Below are positions 1-8,715 of a DNA stretch of 14,423 nt, piece by piece. A program made the translations under genes and the position numbers. Source of the stretch: Spirogloea muscicola. Taxonomy: Eukaryota > Streptophyta > Zygnematophyceae > Spirogloeales > Spirogloeaceae. Position 1 is the stretch's first letter, and each line of letters begins with the position of its first letter. The notes under the pieces are model-generated. The model had not been told where the DNA came from. It made no database searches and worked only from the letters and a program-made list of their open reading frames with translations. The stretch is from assembly GCA_009602725.1 (NCBI GenBank), contig WELB01000089.1:423501-437923 (forward strand), in the 5' to 3' direction.

Positions 1-554
1 TCTCCCGTCACGGGCAGTTGAGCCCCGATGCTGCATCGGATACCACTATCTTCGTCGTGGGCCCGGGTCTCCGAACGTGGAGTCTCGCATAGCCTTGTCT
101 AAAAACCGCCCACGGGATCCTCCATTTGACCTGTAGGACGATCCTCCCGTGCGAGTAGCATTGCACGACACTGCTGCACGACTGAACACCAGCACCCCCC
201 GAAGCTTTTTCCCGAAGCTTGGTCCATTCTTCCGGGCTAGCCTCCTCAACAGCCATCGCCCATTTGTATTTTCACCTGCCGGCGCCATCTCAAGACGTGC
301 GGTTTGGCAGCCCATGCTCTTGACACTTCACCGCAACCGCCAGAACCGTTAGGAGCTGGACAGCCACGTCGCACTGACCTGCTGGACCTCCTTGTACCGA
401 GGTGTATGGGCTTAAATTGGCCTCCCTTCTCTCATTGGCCTCCCTTTTTCTCGTGAGATGCGCCTGGCCGTCTCGCTGCAGAGGTCTATGGCCCGGGCGC
501 TGCACCTTCGAGCCGGCAGAGCCCTCGCTGCTGCCTCTGGCTCTGGCCAGGGGA
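1..554. other. No supportable gene
   Basis: Open frames occur on both strands but overlap one another, lack recognisable domains and have no convincing splice-site partners. The stretch from about 420 to 550 is pyrimidine-rich on the + strand. A 12-base string, CCACGTCGCACT, occurs at about 364 and again at about 2783, which suggests repeat-derived material. Nothing else identifiable is seen. Confidence 0.5.
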
Positions 555-735
555 CCCACTTCCAGGAGCCTAGCATCTCTGATCTGCGGCTGCTTAGCAG
601 GAGTTACTGAGTGATTCGTAGCTGCTTTGTTTCTTTGTGTGGTTGTTTTTCGTAGCGCTTCCCCTGGCCCCCTTCTCGTACTCTGTTCATTCTTTTTTGG
701 GCTGCCTTTTCCAGCCCTATCCTCAATGGGCGAGC
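555..735 (+). repeat. Dispersed repeat family, long copy, + orientation
   Basis: This is one of three near full-length copies of an interspersed repeat in the window; the others are at 6608-6750 and 13395-13562, both on the opposite strand. Shared landmarks in order are CGGCTGCTTAGCAGG, GTTACTGAGTG, a TTTG/TGTG-rich stretch, AGCGCTTCCC, TGGCCCCCTT, then GGGCTGCCTTTTCCAGCCC, which corresponds to the GGGCTGGC..CACAGCC..CGCCC core of other copies. Pol III promoter boxes, terminal inverted repeats and target-site duplications were not identified, so the class (MITE, SINE or other) is open. Confidence 0.65.
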
Positions 736-794
736 ACTTTCTTCTCTCGCTCTCTCATGCGCACCGCGCGCCTCTCCCGAGAGCTGGCATGCAC

Positions 795-865
795 AGGCAC
801 TGTGGACCTCCTTTCTTCATTTTTTTCTCCTGGGCTGGCCTCTCACAGCCACCGCCCTCCTCCCT
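795..865 (+). repeat. Dispersed repeat family, partial copy (3' half)
   Basis: The region carries only the last part of the family: a GTGGACCTC..TTCATTTTTTTC stretch followed by CTGGGCTGGCCTCTCACAG and CCACCGCCCTC. This matches the GGACnTTGTCCATTC / GGGCTGGCTTCTCACAGCC / CGCCC order of other copies. The GGCT..AGCC arms can pair into a short hairpin. Confidence 0.5.
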
Positions 866-1990
866 GGACGCGTCCTTCCTGCCCCTTCTCACGCCCAACG
901 GCCTTCACAACCTCCGCCGCATTTCCAAAATGGGTACGCCGAGGGTGCTGCAAGGTGCTGGCGCCAGTCCCTCACGGGTGCAAGCTGGTCTTCTGGACGA
1001 GGCAGCCTGTTTGTTGTACCTGCTCTTTCCAGCATATATCAGCAGCCGCATTCTTCGCTCCCAAGCTTGAGCTTGATATTACCAACTTAATCCCATGGCG
1101 TTGATGGCTGCAAATGCCTACAGGACAGTCTGGCTCGTTCCATTAAGCTGCCAATGAGAGGAAAATGGCCTTGCAGCGTGCAGCAGCGTCGCCTCTCAAG
1201 ACCGCGAAGGCGAAGCAGCAAAGTCAGCCAGCCCTCTCACTAGTGGATTGCTAGCCATTCAGCGTGTGCGAGGCACTTCGGAAGGGCAGGAGAGCTCTCC
1301 CGCTCAGGCCGTCTGCCCCGAACCTCTGGCAACAACCACCGAGGCTATGTGGGCCATTGTAAGCGAGCTATATCCTCCTCCATCCTGCTCCTCGACAACT
1401 TCCCTGATCCCTGGGTCGGCAAGCTCTCCTCTCGACCTCTCAGCAGAGGCGCTCCAAGCAGCACTCGTGAAAGCGCCTCGTGGTGTCAGAAGACCCTTAC
1501 GGATGGCACCTATGGGACCTCTTCCAGGATGGAGATGCAAGAAGCTTCTCCCTCGCTCTGCAAGAGAGCGGGCACGCAGTGAACAAACAACGAAGGGACG
1601 CCAAGCCGAGCCAATACATTCTGCATACAGGAAAAGCATATGAGTGCAGACAATGGGGCTGCACAAAGCGAGGCCCTAAACGCAAGAGGCAGTGGCTGTG
1701 AGGGACGAGCCACAGACTTTCAAAGCAAAATTGAGGTTGAACCGATCAATTTGGCATGGCATTAGATATCAGACAGGAGGCGAAATTATGTGAGTAATCA
1801 AGGCTCCTGTTAGTTAGCTAGCCCCAAATGCCTATCAAAAGTAGGACAGGGTGGTAAGGCCGTGCGTAAGGGGTTGGGGTGCTGAACCACGAGGACCAGA
1901 TGTGCTATGCTATAGCCAGCCTGAAATAACCAGGGCACCCACGGGGAGGGACGGGCGGGCATCCTGAGGGTGTGGAGGCCGTCATTGCTG
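866..1990. other. No supportable gene
   Basis: Several overlapping open frames exist on both strands. The stretch 1350-1600 has protein-like segments in more than one + frame, with a stop between them; it could be decayed coding sequence, but no family is recognised. The remainder shows no tRNA, no repeat copy I can place and no splice-phase-consistent exon pair. Confidence 0.4.
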
Positions 1991-1994
1991 CCAA

Positions 1995-2077
1995 TCGTGG
2001 GCTGGCCTTTTGCCCCTGGCCCCCTTCGGTATAGCTACTTTCTTTATCCTACTTTGAGCTGGCCTTTCACAGGGCTT
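1995..2077 (+). repeat. Dispersed repeat family, eroded copy abutting a retroelement
   Basis: A TGGGCTGGCCTTTTGCCCC stretch is followed by CTGGCCCCCTTCGGTA, a TTTCTTTATCCTACTTTG stretch and GAGCTGGCCTTTCACAG. The second part follows the family order CTGGCCCCTTCGG, then TTTGTCCATTCTTTTTG, then GGGCTGGCTTTTCACAG. It ends where retrotransposon-like coding begins, so either the repeat inserted into the element or the two were joined by rearrangement. Confidence 0.4.
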
Positions 2078-2335
2078 AGCTGTGAACACGGGAGACAGCG
2101 GACCGGATCTCACGACCTCCTGCGAGATGGCATAGTCGGCGTGTTCCTGGAGGCCGGCTACAGTGTGGCCTTGAAAACACGTCTGTCATGCCTATTCAGC
2201 TGGGGGGGTGACGGTCGTCTCCACATGCGGCGCACCGACCTTGTCAATGTTGTGACTGGAGGGAGTCCCGGCATCATTGCGGACGTCGTAATTGACAACT
2301 CCTTCTACTCCGCCAACCCTACCAACCCTACCTAA
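2075..2335 (+). pseudogene. Truncated non-LTR retrotransposon C-terminal region
   Basis: About 86 codons stay open and end at TAA 2333-2335. The start, L-S-C-E-H-G then R-T-G-S-H-D-L-L-R-D-G, matches the frame at the right edge of the window (14369-14423) at 15 of 21 residues counted by eye. Many non-LTR retrotransposons have, after the reverse transcriptase, a C-x-C..H..C zinc-knuckle-like segment and then a region of the pattern RHd-lRD...AGy-v...R-tDl...G...aDVvI, resembling a PD-(D/E)XK nuclease fold. Here R-R-T-D-L and I-A-D-V-V-I-D fit the second part. Most of the zinc-knuckle segment and everything upstream are missing, replaced by dispersed-repeat sequence. No start codon belongs to this frame naturally. 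Family assignment is from motif memory, not a search. Confidence 0.6.

Positions 2336-2341
<6 letters not shown>
2315..2341 (+). repeat. Short telomere-like tract
   Basis: The units are AACCCTACC, AACCCTACC and TAAACCCTA, lying across the stop codon of the retroelement fragment. TAAACCCTA equals the C-rich strand of the plant telomere repeat, but the first two units deviate and there are only three. It may be a trace of the element's 3' end or chance. Confidence 0.35.
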
Positions 2342-2995
<654 letters not shown>

Positions 2996-3290
2996 CTAGC
3001 TTGTTCCTACTTGGTTGTGCTTGCATCTCACATCCATTCCCTTAGATTGAAAGAAACGCTTTTGGATTACCATTTCATCATCGCCCCCGTCAGAAGAATC
3101 TCAATGATCACCGTAGACTGGAATCCCCTAACAACTACCCGCCACCTAACCCCCCTGAATCCTGAATGGCCCGCCAGCTCGCGTAGTAGCTCTTCGTCCG
3201 TTGAATGCTGGACACGGCACGCTCCGGCAGCCGCCGATGGAAGTTAACGGACGCACATGGCAGATCTCTCTGGCGAAGCAGATTGGAGGA
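2996..3290. other. No supportable gene
   Basis: A C-rich stretch without repeat copies I can place. Short overlapping open frames are present on both strands, with no recognisable domain. Confidence 0.4.
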
Positions 3291-3296
3291 GCCACG

Positions 3297-3331
3297 GGAG
3301 CTCGGGGTGCTGCGCGCTGCGCCCGAGCTCC
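3297..3331. repeat. Perfect 10-bp inverted repeat (hairpin)
   Basis: GGAGCTCGGG at 3297-3306 is exactly complementary to CCCGAGCTCC at 3322-3331, with a 15-base GC-rich loop. It is the first of three hairpins within 190 bases. Confidence 0.8.
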
Positions 3332-3402
3332 TCGGGCAGCAGGGAGGTTTCCGGACGGGCGTGAACGACCTTAAACGGCACCGACTCATAGAGAAAGGAC
3401 AC

Positions 3403-3430
3403 GATCATGGGACGTCGATCATGGGACGGG
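3403..3430 (+). repeat. 14-bp direct tandem repeat
   Basis: GATCATGGGACGTC is followed at once by GATCATGGGACGGG; the first 12 bases of the two units are identical. Confidence 0.85.
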
Positions 3431-3447
3431 GTTTTGAAATTATTTTT

Positions 3448-3487
3448 GCCCGTTTTGAACGGGCAGCATGGTGGCTATTCACCATGC
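3448..3487. repeat. Two adjacent perfect hairpins
   Basis: GCCCGTT (3448-3454) pairs with AACGGGC (3458-3464) across a 3-base loop. One base later GCATGGTG (3466-3473) pairs with CACCATGC (3480-3487) across a 6-base loop. On the + strand the first stem is preceded by a TTTTT run, so it is not arranged like an intrinsic terminator in that direction. The function is unknown; a structured RNA, a foldback element remnant or a protein-binding region are all possible. Confidence 0.75.
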
Positions 3488-3579
3488 GCTAGGAAGTTGC
3501 GTCAGAGGCGAGGGCAGCCGACAACTGAACGCTCTCGCCGACGACAACGATCTGAGGGGGGCCGCAGCTAGGCGCACTT

Positions 3580-3830
3580 GCCCCTGATGGAGCTCCCGGC
3601 CCCCGCCCCCCTTCCCGACGATTCACCCGACGTTCAGAAAAGCCACGCGGCACCTCAGCAGCGCCTGAGCGGCGCCCGGCACCGCCACGCGGCACTACCT
3701 CGCGGCGCCGCCAGAAGGGGGGCCCGACGGCGCCGTCGGGCCGACGGCAGGGCCGTCGGGCGGGGATACCTCCCGGGGGCCCGGAGATGCCGCCCCCCGG
3801 GGGCCGGGGCTGCGGAGCGGGGAGAGGGAA
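3580..3830. promoter_or_regulatory. GC-rich upstream region of the 4018 gene, with perfect palindrome
   Basis: This stretch is extremely rich in CpG and lies about 190-440 bases before the start codon of the four-exon gene. Positions 3721-3742 are a perfect 22-bp palindrome whose core is CGACGGCGCCGTCG. CCGTCGGGC recurs just downstream, and CCCGGGGGC-type strings follow at 3773-3806. The long open frames here are by-products of base composition. A CpG-island-like promoter is an inference; no TATA box or transcription start can be placed. Confidence 0.4.
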
Positions 3831-3994
3831 GATGCGCAAAAGCGACGGGGTCCAAACATAGGATGATTTTCTGGCGGTGAGAGAGAATGGGGCGAGAAGG
3901 GAGGGAAGGACGGCCGAGGAGGGAGGCGAGGGGCCGAAATGGTACATCCCCTGGTCACAGTGCCATGTTCAATTCATCTCCAGCTTTCCTTCTG

Positions 3995-4020
3995 CAGCCG
4001 CCGCCGCCGCCACCGCCATG
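3995..4020 (+). promoter_or_regulatory. GCC-repeat leader and start context
   Basis: A run of CCG triplets followed by CACCGCC leads into ATG at 4018. The context CACCGCCATGAGG has the GCC upstream of ATG that is common in GC-rich plant and animal start sites, although position +4 is A rather than G. A CTGCAG just before the run could be a 5'-UTR splice acceptor, which would put the promoter further upstream. Confidence 0.5.
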
Positions 4021-5612
4021 AGGACCGCCGCCGCCGCCGCCCTCCTCCTCCTCCTCGCCGCCTCCGTCGCCGCCGAGACGTCCAGGTGGCCGTCCACCCC
4101 GTCCGGTCAACGGCGGGCTGCTCACCCTGTGTCGCTCGCCGCCCTGGTGCCATCTCTTGGAGGTCGGATGTTGTGGGAGGCTCTTAGCAGCTGCAGCGTG
4201 TAATCGCGCCGTCTAAGCGCTTGTGGAGGTCTTGAGGTCGAGCTCGGAATGAGCAACCGCTAAGCATTGGCGCACAGCCTCAAACTGGCACTCTCACTTG
4301 CGACTCTGATGGCCGAAGTGCTGTCACAGACCTGCCATGACTTGCTCGAGACACTTAAGTCACCCGAAGATCGTTTAGCGCCCTAGGTGTGCAGACTCAC
4401 TCAATGCCATGGCTCGCTTGGTTACTGCAGCTTGGACGCCCTCGTGCCCGCTAAGGAGACAATTGAGGCAGTCGATGAGCCGTACGTACATTAGTTCCCC
4501 TCTGCAAGCAGTTATCTTTGCAGCTCCTATTACCCTGTTAGCATTACTGCGATTTACAACACGCAGATCTTCTGGTCATAGGTGCTGTCAAGCCTGCAGT
4601 GTGTTGAGCATGCGATGGCACGCCGGCGCTTACATATACTTGTGTGTGTGCAGGACTGTTGCACGAAGGTCCGAGGACGATGACGCACCTCCCCCTCCTC
4701 ACCGCCGTCACCCGTCCGAGGACTGGCCGAAGGCTCGCCTGCACAACCTGACCGTTGAGGACGCTGTGTTGTCTCCTGCCTTCAATGGCTCCATCTACGA
4801 ATACTCAACCACTGTCGATGCCAATGTCTCGTTTGTGGACATCTACCCCAAGCTGTGGAAGCCTGTGGTGAGTGTCTCCACTCAGCCTGCACTCGTGGAT
4901 GATGTCAATCTTGACATGTATTGAATGGGCTTGTCAGTGTCCAGACCATCGGATATTATGTTGCATTTATCGCAGGCTAAAATATTAGCCAGAACCAAGA
5001 ATAATGCAATTTGAGCACAGCAATATCTTCAGAGTCTTTGGTTGTCAAAAGAGACAGGAGCATATCTCCATATTCAGTACTTAACTCAGCAATGTGCTCC
5101 TCACGTTTATGACGGGTTTACAGGACCATGACTATGACTATGACTATGAAATTACCATTGATGACGTTGAGGGCGAGACTCTGAAGAACAATACTGTCTT
5201 CCTGTCTAAGAATGGCTTGACAACACATGTCTATGTGTCTGTCACTGGAGAGGAACATCGGACTGGTGTCTACCACATTGCCATCTATAGAGGTAAAGCA
5301 TGTCATGTGGCACTCATGATGCTCTTAATTCTGATATTTGATTTCCTCAAATTTTGAATGCAATCGACTCAGTGTCTTGACATTGTTACATCTCCTGTCT
5401 GCCCTGCAGAGAATGACGTGAACAGCTTGCTGGCATGGGCTGCCACCATCCTGGGATGGATCCTCCTCATAGTGGTGGTTGCGCACCTCGCATACATCGT
5501 CTACCTTTGGATCTCCACGAGCCGCTTCCCTGGCTGCTGGCCTTATGGCCGCAGCGGCAATGAGGACCTGTATGCTCCTCTTCCGTCCAACAACACTCGC
5601 CGGAACCCTTAA
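4018..5612 (+). CDS. Four-exon membrane protein with one cadherin-like beta-sandwich domain
   Basis: Exons 4018-4085, 4654-4867, 5124-5292 and 5410-5612 join in phases 2, 0 and 1 to give 217 residues and a stop at 5610-5612. Introns (568, 256 and 117 bases) start GTGGCC, GTGAGT and GTAAAG and end in CAG. Residues 1-19 form a signal peptide (MRT, poly-Ala, LLLLL, V-A-A|E). Residues 30-46 are acidic, then proline- and basic-rich. Residues 51-150 resemble the cadherin-like beta-sandwich domain: L-x2-L-T-V..L-S-P-A-F..Y at the start, a Y-x-I-x-I strand at the end. An acidic D-H-D-Y-D-Y-D-Y run sits at 95-102. Sequons lie at N54, N67, N80 and N116. Residues 157-185 span the membrane, leaving a 32-residue tail ending P-L-P-S-N-N-T-R-R-N-P. 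A type I surface or endomembrane protein is inferred; the ligand is unknown. The domain call is from pattern only. Confidence 0.85.
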
Positions 5613-5965
5613 GTTCACTGAGAGGTTTATCCAGTTTCTTGGACAACTGGACATCCTTAACCCAGCCCAGAGAGCCTGTGCTCCTCTGAGAGCATGGTCT
5701 ACTGCAATTTTGCTACTAGTTGGACATGTGCTTCACTAGGTATTGTTGAGCTTTACTGATCACTGATTCTGCCTTCCATTGGACTGAATCACTTTGGCTT
5801 TATTCCTTACATTGTCCCAATTTTGAGAGACTCTTTGGTGCAAGCACCTTACATAGGCTTTGCATCTTGTATCGGCAACTTACTGTAGAATCCAAGATAG
5901 CAATGTTATTCTTTTATGCTTCTCCTGTCAATCTATCCAACTGACATTGTTGCACAGTTGACATT
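5613..5965 (+). other. Downstream / probable 3'-UTR of the four-exon gene
   Basis: No further gene is supportable. The sequence is AT-richer than the exons and has stops in all + frames. No exact AATAAA is seen shortly after the stop; T-rich runs are present, for example near 5800-5825 and 5905-5930. The transcript end cannot be placed. Confidence 0.4.
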
Positions 5966-6176
5966 GTAATACTGGTGACTGTTTGATGCTGCATTGGCCA
6001 AGGGCTTACGCTGAAAGGGTCTCACAACCCTGTGTAGAGGAAGCAGGCTTTCAATTCTCCAATTGAGTTTGTAGCACTGGTGACTGCTGGGTGCTGCATT
6101 GTCCAAGGGGCTGTGCTGAGGTGGATTGCAACTGTGTGGGGAGAAAGTTGGTTTTCACAGCTGTTGATTGAAGTTG
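5966..6176 (+). repeat. Diverged tandem duplication, about 105 bp per unit
   Basis: Unit A (about 5966-6069) and unit B (about 6071-6176) align along their length. Anchors include ACTGGTGACTG, TGCTGCATTG, CCAAGGG and AACTGTGTGG/AACCCTGTGT. The first anchor starts at 5971 and recurs at 6076, an offset of 105. Identity is roughly 70 percent by eye. It lies 350 bases beyond the stop of the four-exon gene and might be inside its 3'-UTR. Confidence 0.7.
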
Positions 6177-6607
6177 ATGATACATGCAACTGGAGATCAA
6201 ATTGCCTAATGATATTGCTGGCTCAAGTCAGAGCTGACCTTGCATGCTATGATCAGGTATGAGCATGTGTCTTTCCGGCTTGATTATTCACCTGTGCAAA
6301 TGTTGGATAGCGGTTACTTCATACTAAAGCATTGTGGACAAGGGACCGAGTGGAATGAGGCCTTCACTTCAGCTCGTCTTGGCGTTCCTCGGTGGGTAGA
6401 GTGTTTACCTTGCGGTGAAGCTGGTATTGTGTGATTCCACTCTTACATTTGATTTGCGTAGACAAGCTTGTCTTGGAAGTGATCCACTGCTAAGTGACAG
6501 GAATGGGTAGTGGTGCTCGTTGGATTCAGCAAGAGTAATATCCTTCCTGCCCTCAGCCGGGCCTTTGCCCATCTCCATAAAAACATCAGAAGAAGGACGC
6601 TTCCATG
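6177..6607. other. No supportable gene
   Basis: Short open frames only, on both strands. None carries a recognisable domain or a splice-phase partner. Confidence 0.4.
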
Positions 6608-6750
6608 AGAGGGCGGTGACTTCGAGAGGCCAGCCCTGAGAAGGAACCACAAAGTCCGAAGGGGTCAAGGAAGCGCTGAAGCACACACGAAATCAAGTAG
6701 CTCCCTAACACTCAGTAACCCCTACTAAGCAGCCGCTGGTCGGAGAATTA
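6608..6750 (-). repeat. Dispersed repeat family, long copy, - orientation
   Basis: On the + strand this reads AGAGGGCGGTGAC, GGCCAGCCCTGAGAAGG, AAAGTCCGAAGGGGTC, GGAAGCGCTGAAGCACACAC, CACTCAGTAACCCCTACTAAGC, then GGTCGGAGAATTAGTCTCC. This is the reverse complement of the landmark order at 555-735. Together with 13395-13562 it sets a family length of roughly 150-180 bases. Confidence 0.65.
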
Positions 6751-8634
6751 GTCTCCTTGTAGCGGGTAGCGGACAATAGACTGTCCATGTCTGGGAAGAT
6801 GGGCGCAGTTTCCCTCATAGACAGCACATCATAAGCACAGACTTAGCCTGCACTCAGGCTGAGTGGCGACCATAGCGAGAGCTCAATGGAGTTGACGTTG
6901 GTCATCTCACAGGGACTGCTCTCACTCCTTCTTCCTAGCCAAACTCGCTGTTAGTCACCAGGTTACCGCCTTCATCAGTTCCACGTGATATGGACATTCA
7001 GCCACGACTAGCAAGAATTTGAATGTATTTGATCTGGGCTTGGACAAAGCTTAGTCCTGATAAAAAGTTCAAATCAGGCGTACAACATTACTGCCCTCAC
7101 TATAACTAGATTCTCTCTAAATAGAGTAGTAGCACCGGATAAGAGGACAATTCACACTCGAAGTATCCACCTCGGCCAGGTCGCCTCCTTTGCTGTCCCA
7201 ATTCCATCATTCTTTTTGAGCTCCAAATACTTGATGACGCCACAGATTTTTGGTCTAATTTCGCTCCTCCAATCATCATAAGAGAGCGCGCGCCTCATAT
7301 TCTGTTGTTCAAGCTTCCTGCCCAGTCAGCAGCAAGACTTCCACCAGCTCACCACAGTCATCTCCTACTCTTTTCATGATGTTCAGCCAAATCATCATCC
7401 TGTGTCCCTCGCATTTAATCCTGTGATTTAGTCTTCTCAGCGTGCCGGAAATTTGAACCCCGGCTCTTGGACCAATTAACAACCATCCTATGCTGCTGCA
7501 ACCTTATTACTGCTTCGCATCACTTCAGGAACTCGTATTGCTCCTTCTGCTGGGCTAATCTCTTCAGTGAAGATATTCCTAGTTCCTCATCTGCCAGTTG
7601 GGAATTCAAATAGCAGCTATCAGAAGTCTTCACTCAAGAGTCCCATGAGATTGACGGCCCAACGTATAAGCCAAATAGCAACAGGCCCATTGCAGATGCC
7701 CCAGCTAGACTGCCAAATGTTAATGCTTTCATGCCGCCAGATACCGGTTACTTCGGATGCGGCTAGCTGCAGCCATACTTAGATGCCAGCAAAGTGCAGA
7801 GCTCTAGATGCTGTCACAATTGCAATTGCTAGTCGTCTTCAACTCTCCACATACCGAGTTCCACAACACGAGATCCAGGTTCACTGAAGTCCTCAGCTGC
7901 AGCTTGCTGCGGCCTCAACACACCGCTATTGCAACTTGCTTCGGCAAGATATACCCTCCGGCTGGGAAAGGCCTCCCTCCAGCTGATAGATCCACCCTAC
8001 AAAACCCCCTAAAATCCTCTTGATGAAGTCCATCTCCGCTACTGCAGATCTATCACATGATTTGGCATGTCATATATTTTGCATGTCTGCCACCTCCTCT
8101 TCAGCTTCACATTGCATTATTCCTACACTTGCAGCAGCGTCGGACCGTCCGGAGGCACGGAGACGGCGGACAGCAGCACGCTGTGCTGCCAGAGCGAGAT
8201 CTACATCATTTCTTGCTGTGTTTGCTTTCACTCCATCACCAGACTCCATTCCTTGCTCCAGGCACAGCAGCTGAAGTACAAGCATTGTGCTGCACCTTGC
8301 TGTCAATTAGGCCACGTTACGTAGACCAGCAAGTGCAGATGATGCCCTTCAAGAGCTTGCAAAGAGCTCGCCAGCGTCTTCGCTTCCACTGCAATCTTTT
8401 CTGCCGAGCGAATCTCTTATCACTTTGTCCAAGTCCAGCTTCTCGTGTGAAGCAGATGATGTGTTTTGACCCTCTCATAGGCGCCATGACATGTTGTGTA
8501 CACTTTCCGCAGCCCAGGCAGTAGGCCCATAAGCTGCTGGTGCCCCCAATCTGGCAACATCTGACGGTGCACCTCTCGACAGTGTGCAACTCAACCGACA
8601 GCCGCAGCTTCCCGTCTTTCAACTCGTGTGTTCG
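6751..8634. other. Long stretch without a supportable gene
   Basis: Nearly 1.9 kb. No ORF shows a known domain. Two weak signals are noted. At 7441-7505 the - strand resembles an eroded tRNA-like/SINE head. At about 8125-8306 the - strand has a protein-like segment (ending near a possible GT donor), while the + strand has a good acceptor (CCTACACTTGCAG) at the same place. The remainder is unassigned. Confidence 0.4.
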
Positions 8635-8715
8635 CTAAGCGTTTGCCCCTTCCCCAAAACAGAGAGCCTTAAAAGGGGGCGGGGCCTGTGAAACGCCAGC
8701 CCAAAAGGACCAGCA
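8635..8715 (-). repeat. Dispersed repeat family, partial rearranged copy
   Basis: GGGGCGGGGCCTGTGAA then CGCCAGCCCAAAAGGACC (about 8673-8712) is the - orientation core. Just before it, GTGTGTTCGCTAAGCG and TTTGCCCCTTCC resemble the + orientation middle segment, suggesting a head-to-head partial copy. The assignment of the left half is weaker than that of the right half. Confidence 0.45.

Noticed and set aside
627-1104. Two overlapping + open frames of 147 and 155 codons
   Set aside because: They run in different frames through copies of the dispersed repeat; translations are Ser/Leu/Pro-rich without any domain.
3448-3487. Paired hairpins as a bacterial-type terminator
   Set aside because: The T run precedes rather than follows the first stem on the + strand, and the setting is eukaryotic.
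3489-3947. - strand open frame of about 152 codons over the GC-rich upstream block
   Set aside because: Pro/Arg/Gly-rich composition set by CpG content; no domain, and it overlaps the palindrome-bearing promoter-like region.
4409-4653. Open frame upstream of exon 2 as part of the protein
   Set aside because: The + frame continues upstream to ATG 4409, but a GTGTGTGTGCAG acceptor at 4653 restores phase with the signal-peptide exon. The upstream translation has no domain.
7055-7085. AGTTCAAATCAGG as a tRNA T-arm
   Set aside because: The pairing arms are misplaced and no anticodon or acceptor stem fits upstream.
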